Of a stretch of 64,000 bases of DNA, positions 43,790 through 53,109 are shown piece by piece. The stretch comes from UBA4312 sp002394635 (lineage in GTDB: Bacteria > Bacillota_I > Bacilli_A > Erysipelotrichales > Erysipelotrichaceae). The notes under the pieces are model-generated. The model ran no database searches. It saw only the letters and a program-made list of their open reading frames with translations, and was not told where the DNA came from. Both the position numbers and the translations under genes were made by a program. Location: positions 55,085-119,084 of the forward strand of contig CAMNHO010000007.1 in the NCBI GenBank assembly GCA_946539765.1. Direction: 5' to 3'. Each line of letters begins with the position of its first letter. The first letter of the stretch is position 1.

Positions 43790-44503
43790 ATGCAAATTAT
43801 AATTTCGCCTGCCAAACAGATGAAACCTACGGAAGATGATTTTGGACCATTAAGCCAACCGGCTTTTTTAGACCGTTCTAAAAAATTGGTGAAGAATATT
43901 CAAAATCTGGATTACGCTTTCTTGAAAAAAGCACTTCTATGCTCTGACAAGATTGCTCGTTCAGCTTACGATAATTATCAAACCTTTGATTTTGCACGTA
44001 ATGTTTCTCCAGCTTTGTTCACATATAGTGGGATCCAATATCAATACATGGCCCCGGATGTATTCACCGATGATCAGATCCAGTATGTACAAGATCGTTT
44101 GTGGATCCTGTCCGCCTTATATGGGGCTTTACGCCCGATGGACGGGATCGTCCCTTATCGTCTGGAAATGCAGACAAGGATCCCGGATTCCTTATATTCA
44201 TTTTGGTCAGATGCCCTGGCCAACCATATTCCTGCAGGGCCAATATTGAATCTTGCCAGTGAGGAATATGCAAAATGCATTCGGAAGTACCGACCAGTGA
44301 TTGATGTTCGCTTTTGTCATAATGTCAATGGTAAATTAAAGGAAAAAGGTGTGTATGCCAAAATGGCAAGAGGCCGTATGGTACGTTTTATGGCAGAACA
44401 ACATGTGGAAACCATCGAAGAGCTTTACAGCTTTCATGATTTCAATTATACATACAGCCCTCATGACAGTAATAATTCTGTCCTTATATATATAAAAAAA
44501 TAG
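43790..44503 (+). CDS. yaaA: YaaA-family peroxide stress/DNA-binding protein
   Basis: A 237-residue DUF328/UPF0246 protein. It begins MQIIISPAKQMKPTEDDFG, the family signature, and contains RLWILSALYGALRPMDGIVPYRLEM near residue 100 and VIDVRFCHNVNGKLKEKGVYAK near 167. In E. coli YaaA lowers intracellular free iron during peroxide stress and binds DNA; the Gram-positive role is less clear. The frame is open 12 codons upstream, but this start matches family proteins and follows a -10 box by 6 bases with no ribosome binding site, so it is probably leaderless. Confidence 0.9.
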   Translation: MQIIISPAKQMKPTEDDFGPLSQPAFLDRSKKLVKNIQNLDYAFLKKALLCSDKIARSAYDNYQTFDFARNVSPALFTYSGIQYQYMAPDVFTDDQIQYVQDRLWILSALYGALRPMDGIVPYRLEMQTRIPDSLYSFWSDALANHIPAGPILNLASEEYAKCIRKYRPVIDVRFCHNVNGKLKEKGVYAKMARGRMVRFMAEQHVETIEELYSFHDFNYTYSPHDSNNSVLIYIKK

Positions 44504-44526
44504 ACGGTTCATACCGTCTATTTTTT
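44495..44526. terminator. Bidirectional terminator holding both convergent stop codons
   Basis: A 14-bp perfect stem (AAAAAATAGACGGT / ACCGTCTATTTTTT) with a TCAT loop. The stop codons of yaaA and of the histidine kinase both lie in its arms. Confidence 0.9.
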
Positions 44527-45942
44527 GGATTGTTTAGCAGAACGAAGATTGATCCGTTTTCTTTCCTGTTTTCTCTTTTCGGGTTTAACCTCCCGGTATA
44601 TTTCGAAACAGACTCCATCTGTTGTATTGTAACCTTTTACCATATACTTATTGGCTTTTACAACCTTGGATACAATGGAAAGTCCTAAACCGAAACGACC
44701 TCCTTCCCCTTTTTCATAGGGGCGGAACAATGTATCGATTCGATCCTCATCCATCATCGGTCCGTCATTACTGATTTTCAGATTGTTTTCATGCACTTCA
44801 ATACGAATATACGACTTGGCATATCGAAACGCATTCTCCATAATGTTTTCGATAGCTACCCGCCATGCTTCCAATAATCCATCGAAGAATACTTCTTCCA
44901 CATCTGTCTGGATTTCAATCTCCGGGCGGATAACTGCGGAATTTAAAACCACCTGTTCAACGACATCCTTCATATTGGTCACTACGCCTTCTGCATCAGA
45001 TGTCAATAAATATTCCACCCGATTCAAATACAATAAATTATGCACTTTGTTTTCAAGTCGCTGCGCGTTGTCAATGATAACATCGGCACTCTTTTCTATG
45101 GTTCCGTACGGATAGATGCCGTCCTTAATGGATTCTGCATACGATTTAATGGTCGCAATCGGTGTTTTCAGGTCATGTGATATGTTGTGAACCATCTCTT
45201 CCTTGGCTTTTTCCTGCTTGTCCAGCTCTTCCTTCATAGATGAAAGCGCTTTAGCCACTTCTCCGATCTCATCTTCCCGATTGATCACTAGCTCCACATC
45301 TTTTCCTAGACGAACTTGATCAATATAATATTTGATCTGGTTAAGCGGATGAATAATGGAATATACCCAGATCATCAAGATCATCATAAAAGCAAAGTAA
45401 GCAAAAATGGTCAGATCGAATGTGGAATCTACCAGCGAGCTTCGCAGTTCGTTGGCATATGTATCGTCCATAAAACTGGCCAGGACAAATTCCTCTTTGT
45501 TGAAATTGATATACTGCTCACGATAAAAATATTTCTTTGTGCCAATATCCACCGTTTTCTCAATAACCTTGTTGTCAGTGGAAATCTCCAGGGAAGAACT
45601 TTTCAAAGCCTCCAACAATTCAATCGGAACGTTCTCATTGTCCGATGAATTCATGATTTCAATGCCATTGTGATCAATAATACAGTTAACTTGAAAATCA
45701 TCTGTCATCATTTCTAGATAATCCTTTTTCACTGCTTCTTTGTTGTTGGACTTTACCACTGTGACCAGAGACTGCTGCCGATTGGCCATCATGCCGAAAG
45801 TCTGTTTAGCTATGGTACGATCAATGTTTCCGTTCAAAAACAGAAAGAAGAATGAAAAGAAGAAGATAATGAACAACAGGATGATCATGATTACCTGATT
45901 GGTCAAGGACAGTTTACGAAAATATTCAGTAATCTTTTTCAT
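44518..45942 (-). CDS. Sensor histidine kinase (HAMP-HisKA-HATPase)
   Basis: A 474-residue membrane kinase. The first membrane segment is at about 18-34 and the second at 175-195; a roughly 140-residue extracellular sensor lies between. A HAMP domain (about 195-245) leads to the phospho-accepting His in MVHNISHDLKTPIATIKSYAESI near residue 257. The ATP-binding N-box has ENIMENAFRYAK and the G2 box GRFGLGLSIV. The tail is basic. It resembles CssS-type kinases, which sense secretion or wall stress, but the signal here is not known. It forms a pair with the response regulator whose stop lies 1 base upstream. Confidence 0.9.
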   Translation of the reverse strand: MKKITEYFRKLSLTNQVIMIILLFIIFFFSFFFLFLNGNIDRTIAKQTFGMMANRQQSLVTVVKSNNKEAVKKDYLEMMTDDFQVNCIIDHNGIEIMNSSDNENVPIELLEALKSSSLEISTDNKVIEKTVDIGTKKYFYREQYINFNKEEFVLASFMDDTYANELRSSLVDSTFDLTIFAYFAFMMILMIWVYSIIHPLNQIKYYIDQVRLGKDVELVINREDEIGEVAKALSSMKEELDKQEKAKEEMVHNISHDLKTPIATIKSYAESIKDGIYPYGTIEKSADVIIDNAQRLENKVHNLLYLNRVEYLLTSDAEGVVTNMKDVVEQVVLNSAVIRPEIEIQTDVEEVFFDGLLEAWRVAIENIMENAFRYAKSYIRIEVHENNLKISNDGPMMDEDRIDTLFRPYEKGEGGRFGLGLSIVSKVVKANKYMVKGYNTTDGVCFEIYREVKPEKRKQERKRINLRSAKQSKK

Positions 45943-45943
45943 A

Positions 45944-46603
45944 TTAGCCTAAGCGATATCCATAACCGTAGATTGTATGAATGTTTAGATTCGGCAGCTT
46001 TTTACGCAGACGACGTAAAGTATCATCTACAACACGATCCGAACCAAAATAGTTTTCATCCCATACGTTCTCTAGGATCTTATCTCTTGAAAACGCAATC
46101 CCTTTATTCTTGATGAACATCATCAGAAGATCAAACTCCTTTGTGGTCAATTCAATTTCCTGATTATCGAAGAAGATCTTTCTCTGCTCTTCATCCAGCT
46201 CATATCCATCGATGCTGATACGGTTGTTATCATCCTTGTAAGCCCGTTTAATAAGATTATTGACACGCAGTACCAGTTCCTTGGGAGAAAACGGTTTTGT
46301 GATATAGTCATCACTTCCCTTTTCCAAACCGATAACACGGTCAAATTCCTTGTCACGAGCGGACATGAAGATTACCGGAATCTCCGGTCCCTGCAGATGG
46401 ATCTCTTCAATCAGATCAAAGCCGGATTTATCATCCAACATAATATCCAGGATCCACAAATGCACATCATCATCCGTTACGTGGGCATTAGCTTCTTCAT
46501 ACGTATAATATGATCTTACTTCGTATCCTTCCTTACGTAAGTATTGGGCGACTAAGTTATTCAGATCCTTTTCGTCTTCCACGACGCAAATGACTCTTTT
46601 CAT
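45944..46603 (-). CDS. OmpR/PhoB-family response regulator
   Basis: A 219-residue regulator. The receiver domain (1-115) has the acidic pair in VVEDEKDL, phospho-acceptor Asp53 in WILDIMLDD, Thr/Ser switch in IFMSARD and Lys in DYITKPFSPKE. A winged-helix DNA-binding domain covers about 125-219, including the recognition helix VVDDTLRRLRKKL and the wing sequence IHTIYGYGYRLG. GGAGGG precedes the ATG. It is co-transcribed with the kinase downstream and follows glmM by 21 bases, suggesting a link to wall precursor supply. Confidence 0.93.
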   Translation of the reverse strand: MKRVICVVEDEKDLNNLVAQYLRKEGYEVRSYYTYEEANAHVTDDDVHLWILDIMLDDKSGFDLIEEIHLQGPEIPVIFMSARDKEFDRVIGLEKGSDDYITKPFSPKELVLRVNNLIKRAYKDDNNRISIDGYELDEEQRKIFFDNQEIELTTKEFDLLMMFIKNKGIAFSRDKILENVWDENYFGSDRVVDDTLRRLRKKLPNLNIHTIYGYGYRLG

Positions 46604-46624
46604 CGTTGTGCCCTCCTTCCATTA

Positions 46625-47959
46625 TTAAACATCATGTTTTTTAATATAATCAACAACGCGGCCTACGTATTTTGCACATAACGCATCTGTTTTAGCTTCT
46701 ACCATGACACGGACCATTGGTTCTGTTCCGCTTGGCCGTACAAGAATACGACCTTCATCACCAAGACGATCTTCTACCTTTTTGATTAGTTCCAGCAGTT
46801 TCTCATCCTGCAATGCTTTTTCTTTATCTTTCACGATTACATTTTCCAGCAGCTGTGGATAAATAAATAACCCTTCGCACAGCTCCTGCAGTGTCTTTCC
46901 GGTTTCCTTCATCACTTTCAGAACTTGTAAAGCTGTGAATAAACCATCTCCTGTTTTTTCGAATTCATAGAAAATAATATGTCCGCTCTGCTCTCCGCCG
47001 ATATAATAGTCGTTTTTCTGCATTTCTTCATAGACATATTTATCTCCTACAGCGGTTTTGATATAGTCGATCTTGTTGGCATCCAACGCTTTATACAATC
47101 CCAGGTTTGCCATAACCGTTGTAACACACATATTTTTGTTCAAGCGGTTTACAGACTTTAAATAACGAGATTCCAAATATAGTATGTAGTCACCATTGAT
47201 CAGCTGGCCATCACTGTTGACCGCAATCAGACGGTCAGCATCTCCATCAAAAGCCAGACCGATATCATAATCGTTTTCCTTCATCAGGCGCTGCAGGCTT
47301 TCCGGGTGGGTCGATCCGCATTTCTTATTGATATTGATTCCGTTTGGTGAATTGTTGATGGCTTCTACGGTAGCACCCAGCGCATCCAGTGTTTCCACGG
47401 CCGTACTGGTAGCTGAACCATTGGCTAGATCGACCGCAATTTTCATACCGGTCAGATCTACATTGACGGTTTCTTTCAGCCAGGACATATAAATCTCCAG
47501 ACCATCCTCCCAATTGATAAATTCACCGATCTTATCTCCGGTAGCCAAAGGAAGTTCACTGTTGCCGTCCATATATTCTTCAATCGCAAGCAGGATTTCT
47601 TCTTCCATCTTTTCACCCTTGTGATTGAAAATCTTGATTCCGTTATCATAATACGGATTGTGGCTGGCACTGACCATGATACCACAGTCAAACCGTTCTT
47701 TTTGGATCAGATAACTGACCGAAGGTGTCGGACATACACCCAATAGATAGACCTGGGCCCCCATACTGCTGGCTCCGGCCGCCAGTCCAAGCTCGAACAT
47801 ATCTCCGGATAAACGTGTATCCTTTCCGATCAGAATACGCGCATGTTTCTGTTTGCTGTAATACCATCCCAAATATTGTCCAATGTGAATGGACATATCC
47901 AGTGTTAAATCTTCATTGGCTCGTCCACGGACACCATCTGTACCAAAATATTTTCCCAT
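46625..47959 (-). CDS. glmM: Phosphoglucosamine mutase GlmM
   Basis: A 444-residue alpha-D-phosphohexomutase. Start region MGKYFGTDGVRGRAN; the active-site phosphoserine is in VSASHNPYYDNG near residue 98; the metal-binding loop is DGDADRL near 238; the sugar-binding GGEQSGH near 323; the phosphate-binding RPSGTEPMVRV near 408. It converts glucosamine-6-phosphate to glucosamine-1-phosphate for UDP-GlcNAc and peptidoglycan. The second of two ATGs (47959) is chosen because AGGAGG lies 5 bases upstream. It is the third gene of the cdaA-cdaR-glmM operon, in which GlmM also inhibits CdaA in several Firmicutes. Confidence 0.96.
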   Translation of the reverse strand: MGKYFGTDGVRGRANEDLTLDMSIHIGQYLGWYYSKQKHARILIGKDTRLSGDMFELGLAAGASSMGAQVYLLGVCPTPSVSYLIQKERFDCGIMVSASHNPYYDNGIKIFNHKGEKMEEEILLAIEEYMDGNSELPLATGDKIGEFINWEDGLEIYMSWLKETVNVDLTGMKIAVDLANGSATSTAVETLDALGATVEAINNSPNGININKKCGSTHPESLQRLMKENDYDIGLAFDGDADRLIAVNSDGQLINGDYILYLESRYLKSVNRLNKNMCVTTVMANLGLYKALDANKIDYIKTAVGDKYVYEEMQKNDYYIGGEQSGHIIFYEFEKTGDGLFTALQVLKVMKETGKTLQELCEGLFIYPQLLENVIVKDKEKALQDEKLLELIKKVEDRLGDEGRILVRPSGTEPMVRVMVEAKTDALCAKYVGRVVDYIKKHDV

Positions 47960-47968
47960 CATAGCCTC

Positions 47969-48748
47969 CTAATCTGTATCATGTGCAGCTTTCTTTCTCA
48001 CTTCTACGATCATTGTGGATGGCTCGATTGCCACATCCACACTGGCACCTTTTTCATCATAAGCTGCCAGGGCTGCACTGAATTCAAAATCTCCTGTCTG
48101 TCCACTGGCATCTACAATAGCCTTGACAGTTCGGATCGAATCAATCTCAGACTGAGATCCTGTTACGATAACCTTTGTCTGCGGAAGTGTCGGTTTTTCA
48201 AAATCCGATGCATCCTGATCTGCATCCAGCAACAATTCACTGGTGACTGTAAATTCTTTGGATACCTTTTTCTCCAGAACAACGGTTGCCGAAGCAGGAT
48301 CCACCGTTGCGCTCAAACTAGAGGGCAGATTATCCACTTTAAAATCAACGATATTCTGACCTTCCACGCAATCACTCAAATCAACAGATACTGATATATT
48401 TCCTTGGTTTCGAAAAATCTGAATATCTGTAGCACTGCCGGATAAAGATACATTCACTTCCTCGGGAATACCATTGACTACGTACTGATCTTCATCCAGT
48501 TTAACATTTGGCTTTATGTGGTCCACTTCAATCGTGGCAGTTACCGTTTTAAAGATCTGCTTGCTAACATCGTTGTAGTTGATTGTCACACAAATCATGA
48601 TCGAAACCAATAACGAGATCATAACCGATCCCCACTTGTTAAAGATCATAATATCAAATATGTCATTCAATTTTGAATAAATAAACTTAAAAAAGAACAA
48701 CAGAGCGTCTAAAAGACCACCGGGATGATTCTTATTGGATTGTTTCAT
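47969..48748 (-). CDS. cdaR: CdaA regulatory protein CdaR (YbbR repeats)
   Basis: A 259-residue protein with one N-terminal membrane segment (VMISLLVSIMICVTINYN, about 42-60). An extracellular part has three YbbR-type repeats: VEVNVSLSG.., LPSSLSATVDPASATVVLEKK, and a last one ending DVAIEPSTMIVEVRKK. CdaR binds and tunes the diadenylate cyclase CdaA at the membrane. The start is ATG 48748, 9 bases after GGGGG; the ATG at 48757 is too close. The stop is 7 bases before glmM. Confidence 0.92.
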   Translation of the reverse strand: MKQSNKNHPGGLLDALLFFFKFIYSKLNDIFDIMIFNKWGSVMISLLVSIMICVTINYNDVSKQIFKTVTATIEVDHIKPNVKLDEDQYVVNGIPEEVNVSLSGSATDIQIFRNQGNISVSVDLSDCVEGQNIVDFKVDNLPSSLSATVDPASATVVLEKKVSKEFTVTSELLLDADQDASDFEKPTLPQTKVIVTGSQSEIDSIRTVKAIVDASGQTGDFEFSAALAAYDEKGASVDVAIEPSTMIVEVRKKAAHDTD

Positions 48749-49673
48749 TGCTGTCATCCCCCTGTCCTATATTATACAGATCCACAACCTGGATCGGCTG
48801 AACGCGTTCATCTGTTCTTTTTTTCTCGATCCGGCCTTGCTTACGCACACGGGCAAGGCCCAACGACTTTGCCGTCTTGATAATTGGATTATCACCATGA
48901 GATTCTTTTTCATCCGGAACAAAGATATTCTGTAAAAACCGCTTCAGCCCCGCCGGTTTATATTGTGTCAGCTGACCGTTCAGGGCTATGGAAATACCTC
49001 CGGTTTCTTCACTGACAATAATTGTCACAGAGTCAGTGATCTCACTGATTCCTACGGCCGCACGATGACGAGCTCCGTATTTACTGGGTAGATCCCGTGT
49101 CGTCGGCGGAAAATAAGCTGCTGCACAGGCAATCTTGTTGCCTTGAATAATAACAGCTCCATCATGCATGGGTGTACCATACTGAAAAATTGTTCCCAAT
49201 AATTCACTGGAAACAACGGAATCCATACGGATTCCTGTATTTACATAATCTGTCAGTTGCTGCGTCTGCTGGAGAGTGATCAATGCCCCTGTTTTGGATT
49301 TCGACATGTTTTCACAAGCCATCACCAATTCATCAATCATCTGCATACTCTGCTCGCGGGTCATATCCGCACCGGCCAGACCGGCCGAACGGCCCAGTTT
49401 TTCCAGCACACCGCGGATCTCCGGTTGAAACAGAATAATCACAGCCAAAACTCCCCACTGCAAAAAGATATCCATGATATAGCTGAACGCATCCAGACCC
49501 AGTAAAACCGATAGACCCTTGATCATAAAGATAATCAGGATTCCTTTTAAGATCTGGACAGAACGTGAATTGTTCCTCAAAATCCGCAAGGCGGAATAAA
49601 TTAACAGCCATACGACCAGGATATCCAGAATCAGACGTATTATAACTGTAACATCCGATATAGCAGTGCTCAA
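48732..49673 (-). CDS. cdaA: Diadenylate cyclase CdaA (c-di-AMP synthase)
   Basis: A 313-residue membrane cyclase with three N-terminal membrane helices (about 8-85) and a DAC domain. The DGA motif is in PMHDGAVII near residue 168 and RHR in GARHRAAVG near 200. The enzyme joins two ATP to make c-di-AMP, which governs potassium, osmotic balance and wall homeostasis in Firmicutes. The C-terminal extension is charged. The best start is TTG 49673, with GGGGGA 6 bases upstream; the in-frame TTG at 49679 abuts that site, and no ATG fits. It overlaps cdaR by 17 bases. Confidence 0.95.
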   Translation of the reverse strand: MSTAISDVTVIIRLILDILVVWLLIYSALRILRNNSRSVQILKGILIIFMIKGLSVLLGLDAFSYIMDIFLQWGVLAVIILFQPEIRGVLEKLGRSAGLAGADMTREQSMQMIDELVMACENMSKSKTGALITLQQTQQLTDYVNTGIRMDSVVSSELLGTIFQYGTPMHDGAVIIQGNKIACAAAYFPPTTRDLPSKYGARHRAAVGISEITDSVTIIVSEETGGISIALNGQLTQYKPAGLKRFLQNIFVPDEKESHGDNPIIKTAKSLGLARVRKQGRIEKKRTDERVQPIQVVDLYNIGQGDDSNETIQ

Positions 49674-49701
49674 TGCCAATCCCCCTTAATTTCGATTAAA
49701 T

Positions 49702-50469
49702 CTATAGTATATCATCAATCAACTCTTTAATTGACATATATACATTTTTCGCCTGATTTTTCAATTCTTCCGGCGCAGTAAAAATTGTATATCCATTTGG
49801 TGAAGTCTCCAGCAAAGGAAGGTCATTGTAAGAATCACCAATTGTATACAGATCATCATAATCAATGTTGGCGTATCCACATACAAATTCAACACCGGTT
49901 GCTTTAGAAATGCCTTTCTCTACAATGTCCACACAATAGTTGTTCGCATAAGCCACTAAAGTAGAAGAGAAGAATGAATTAATATCCTTGGCAAATTCTA
50001 CTGCATAATCCGGACTCGTCATCGATAATACGATCTGTGTATATCGTCCGATATCCATCACTTCTTCTTCACTCATATCCGGCTGCATGGTCGGATACCG
50101 GTAATCCTGCATATCCGGATTCACTATGATCTTATGACGCCGCTCTCCATCATTGACAACATAGCTGACCACACCTTCGCTTTCCTTAGCGATAAACATC
50201 AAATCCACACTGGTAATATAATCCATATAGATTGACTGCAACAGCTCGCCTTCGTTGTTGTAAACCAGCGCTCCATTATTGCATACGATATAATCTACAG
50301 GAAAAGGATGCTTGGCAATCTGTTTATCAATCGATTCTTTGGCACGCCCGGTACAAACCACAAATAGATTACCCGCTTCTCTCCAACGTTTAATTGCATC
50401 AATGTCTTCATCCATCACATTGTCACCATAACACAATGTTCCATCATAATCCGATGCTAATAATTTCAT
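49702..50469 (-). CDS. HAD-superfamily Cof-type phosphatase
   Basis: A 255-residue phosphatase. Motif I is DYDGTLCYGD at residues 7-16; motif II lies in FVVCTGRAKES near 35. The C-terminal motif reads GDSYNDLPLLE near 215, preceded by KATGVEF. The C2-type cap between identifies the Cof/YbiV group, which hydrolyses sugar phosphates, FMN or PLP; the substrate is not predictable. AAGGAG lies 9 bases before the ATG. Downstream is the cdaA operon, 28 bases away. Confidence 0.9.
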   Translation of the reverse strand: MKLLASDYDGTLCYGDNVMDEDIDAIKRWREAGNLFVVCTGRAKESIDKQIAKHPFPVDYIVCNNGALVYNNEGELLQSIYMDYITSVDLMFIAKESEGVVSYVVNDGERRHKIIVNPDMQDYRYPTMQPDMSEEEVMDIGRYTQIVLSMTSPDYAVEFAKDINSFFSSTLVAYANNYCVDIVEKGISKATGVEFVCGYANIDYDDLYTIGDSYNDLPLLETSPNGYTIFTAPEELKNQAKNVYMSIKELIDDIL

Positions 50470-51001
50470 ATCCGATTCTCCTTTTGTACATTACTATTAT
50501 TTTATCACATAATTTAGAAGATGATTGCATTTTTATATGAAGAAAGCAGGTAATCTTACATACCTGCTGCATTTCTTTATTCAATTGTATAAGTATTCAT
50601 CTTATTAGAAGAAATTAATCCTGAATTATCATGCTGTCTGTATACGATCGGATCTTCTTCACTTTTTGATGACAGCTTATTTTCCTTCAGATGATTATTC
50701 TTGTGAAATGGATCACCGGTCTATCACTCAACCTTATTATTCTCTCATCCTTGGTCAATAAGTTTCTTGGAATGTTTATTCTGGTTTTTCCAGCTTGCCT
50801 TTTGGAGTCTTCTCTCCATAGTTTTTATGTCGCCGGATGAATAGAACATCCGACTAAAGATCTCTTGTCATCTTCCCACCGCTCTCTAATTTTTATATGT
50901 TTTGAAACGGCTCTTTTCTCTTTTCTTAAGCCCTGTTTCTTTTGTCATTTACATTATATAAAAATATATTATTTTTTCTATAACATTGGAAACTTTGGCT
51001 C
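50470..51001. other. 530-base region without an intact gene; possible decayed gene
   Basis: No frame is open far enough for a gene. On the minus strand a 34-codon frame with ATG (50745-50849; MFYSSGDIKTMERR then Lys/Asn-rich) is followed in other frames by an open stretch at 50577-50720 (protein-like, TGDPFHKNNHLKENK...) with no start. This looks like a frameshifted remnant. A 7-bp hairpin GCAGGTA/TACCTGC at 50546-50567 could end transcription. No RNA gene was recognised. Confidence 0.35.
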
Positions 51002-51676
51002 TTATTTAGGAAAAACCTGCTTTCTTCTGGCATTCAGTTTTCTTTTTTGTGCACGTGACATCGGGATGATCTCCTCATCGTTTATTTGAACCGAATCGTT
51101 ATACCAGGCTGTAATATGTTTTTCGTTTACAAGATAAGATACATGGACACGGATAAATCCATACCCTGCAAAAGCTTCTTCCAAACTGGACATATTCATC
51201 CGTTGATGAAAAGTTCCTTTTCGTGTGTGAAAGTATACCATCTTATCAATTTTTTCCATATAATAAATATCTTCATACGGAAGATTCACATTTACGCCAT
51301 CATAGTTCAGATTGTAAAGATCGACCTGCTGACATAAAGATACAACGATGTCTTTATATCTTTTCAGATCTTCCTCCAGATTATCCTTCGATATATGCAG
51401 AATGCGCCCTCTTTGATCCCCTTCCTGTTGCTGATCGCATACATACAAAAACAATGCATTGGGATTATCATGAACAAAAACACTTTCAAAACGAGGCGTC
51501 TGAAACATGCCGTCAAAAATAAACATATGAAAAGTCATCTGTTTACAGGCCTTTGCCAGTTCGCTAGCTTTGAAAAAATGTCGGAACGTCCAATCTGTGT
51601 TTTCAAACATTTTCGATAATAAGAATACAATATCCTTTGTCTCTTTTTCGTGTTCTAAAATAGCTATCCGGATCAT
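51002..51676 (-). CDS. LytTR-family transcription regulator with degenerate receiver domain
   Basis: A 224-residue protein. The N-terminal 115 residues follow a receiver fold: AILEHEKET in place of the usual acidic pair, FHMFIFDGMF with a possible acceptor Asp, and HISKDN with the Lys. The C-terminal LytTR DNA-binding domain covers about 125-224 (YEDIYYMEKIDKMVYFHTRKGTFHQR is split over two strands; ends RAQKRKLNARRK). Relatives control bacteriocins, virulence factors or autolysins in response to peptides. No partner kinase is adjacent. The start is ATG 51676, 6 bases after an extended -10 box and without a ribosome binding site; the frame runs on to 51748 through the murA terminator, which is not coding. 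Confidence 0.82.
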   Translation of the reverse strand: MIRIAILEHEKETKDIVFLLSKMFENTDWTFRHFFKASELAKACKQMTFHMFIFDGMFQTPRFESVFVHDNPNALFLYVCDQQQEGDQRGRILHISKDNLEEDLKRYKDIVVSLCQQVDLYNLNYDGVNVNLPYEDIYYMEKIDKMVYFHTRKGTFHQRMNMSSLEEAFAGYGFIRVHVSYLVNEKHITAWYNDSVQINDEEIIPMSRAQKRKLNARRKQVFPK

Positions 51677-51682
51677 ATTTTT

Positions 51683-51691
51683 ATTATAGCA
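51683..51691 (-). promoter_or_regulatory. Extended -10 promoter of the LytTR gene (leaderless)
   Basis: Minus strand TGC TATAAT, then 6 bases (AAAAAT) to the ATG at 51676; it starts just after the murA terminator. Confidence 0.65.
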
Positions 51692-51698
51692 TAAGAAA

Positions 51699-51718
51699 AG
51701 AGCTGATTTCTCAGCTCT
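51699..51718 (-). terminator. Terminator of murA
   Basis: Minus-strand AGAGCTGA, GAAA loop, TCAGCTCT then TTTCTT; 8 bases after the murA stop. Confidence 0.75.
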
Positions 51719-51726
51719 CGTTTGAA

Positions 51727-52992
51727 TTATTCGACTTCTTCCCGCCAAAGCTTGGCACCCAGCGATTTCAGTTTTTCGTCCAGATGATCATAGCCTCTGT
51801 CAATATGGTATACATCATGGATCTCGGTTACACCTTCAGCCATCAGGGCAGCCACTACCATAGCAGCACCACAACGCAGATCCGTTGCTTTGACACGGCT
51901 TCCGTAAAGTTTAGTCTTGCCATGGATAAAGGAACTTGGCACACGAACATTGATGTCAGCTCCCATCCGGTTCAGTTCATCACAATGCTTAAACCGTTCA
52001 GCATAAATAGTTTCCGTCACCGTTGACAAGCCATTAGCTTGTGTCAAAAGGACTGAAAAAGGCTGTTGCACATCTGTGGCAAATCCCGGATATGGTTTGG
52101 TCAAAATTTCCGTTGGTTTTAATGGTTTGTCATTTCGAAGAACATGAACAAAATCCGATCCCACTTCCAACTGTACGCCGATCTCCCGTAATTTCATAAT
52201 AATTGCATCCAAATGCTGAGGAATGATGTTTTCGATCATCATGTCATCCGCCATGGCTGCAGCCATAATTACATAGGTAGCTGCCTCGATCCGATCAGGA
52301 ATGATTTCATGGAAACAACCCTTCAGATCCTGTACACCTTCAATGGTCAATGTGCTGGTTCCCATGCCTCGGATCCTGGCTCCCATTTTATTCAATAAAG
52401 TTGCGATATCGATAATTTCCGGCTCCCTTGCCGCATTTTCAATAATTGTACGACCTTTGGCATGAACAGCAGCCATCATAATATTGATGGTTGCTCCGAC
52501 ACTGGAGATATCCAAGAAGATATTGGTACCGACCAGCTCATCCGCATCCAGTATATAACATCCGTTTTCGTAATTAATATTAGCCCCTAACGCTTCAAAG
52601 CCTTTCAGATGCAGGTCGATCGGTCTGGGACCTAGATAGCATCCACCTGGCATGCGAATCTCCACATGACCAAAACGCCCTAACAAAGCTCCCATAAAAT
52701 AATAGGAAGCGCGCAGTTTTGTCACTGCTGATGATACCAGCGGCGTGTTCTGAATATGGGTCGGATCGATATACAGAGTCCCCTCTTCTCTTTCTTCTAC
52801 CTTTACCCCTAATTCATCCAACAATACCATCAAAGACTTAACATCGGAAATCTCCGGTACCCCGTATATAGTAACCGGTTGATTTGATAAAACGCAGGCA
52901 GGAATCAACGCAACGGTTGCATTTTTAGATCCACTGATCCGAACTGTTCCTTTTAAACGATGCCCACCTTCGATCTTAATAACTTTCTCCAT
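51727..52992 (-). CDS. murA: UDP-N-acetylglucosamine 1-carboxyvinyltransferase MurA
   Basis: A 421-residue EPT-fold enzyme. It begins MEKVIKIEGGHRLKGTVRISGSKNA; the active-site cysteine that fosfomycin alkylates is in MPGGCYLGPRPID near residue 117. It transfers enolpyruvate from PEP to UDP-GlcNAc, the first committed step of peptidoglycan synthesis. Firmicutes often carry two paralogues (MurAA and MurAB); only one is in the window. The start is ATG 52992, with AGGGGGG 6 bases upstream, not the longer frame to 53040. It is a single-gene unit. Confidence 0.95.
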   Translation of the reverse strand: MEKVIKIEGGHRLKGTVRISGSKNATVALIPACVLSNQPVTIYGVPEISDVKSLMVLLDELGVKVEEREEGTLYIDPTHIQNTPLVSSAVTKLRASYYFMGALLGRFGHVEIRMPGGCYLGPRPIDLHLKGFEALGANINYENGCYILDADELVGTNIFLDISSVGATINIMMAAVHAKGRTIIENAAREPEIIDIATLLNKMGARIRGMGTSTLTIEGVQDLKGCFHEIIPDRIEAATYVIMAAAMADDMMIENIIPQHLDAIIMKLREIGVQLEVGSDFVHVLRNDKPLKPTEILTKPYPGFATDVQQPFSVLLTQANGLSTVTETIYAERFKHCDELNRMGADINVRVPSSFIHGKTKLYGSRVKATDLRCGAAMVVAALMAEGVTEIHDVYHIDRGYDHLDEKLKSLGAKLWREEVE

Positions 52993-53109
52993 ACTATCCC
53001 CCCTAAAATATATGTTAAGGTTGTTTTTTTTCGTAAACATTCTGATTGTATCACGAAAGACGTTCCTTGAAAAGTTGGAACCCGAAAATCACATGATTTA
53101 CGATAATTG

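Noticed and set aside
50546..50567. Terminator downstream of the LytTR gene
   Set aside because: The 7-bp stem has no good T-run and lies about 435 bases beyond the stop, so it is only mentioned in the gene-free region.
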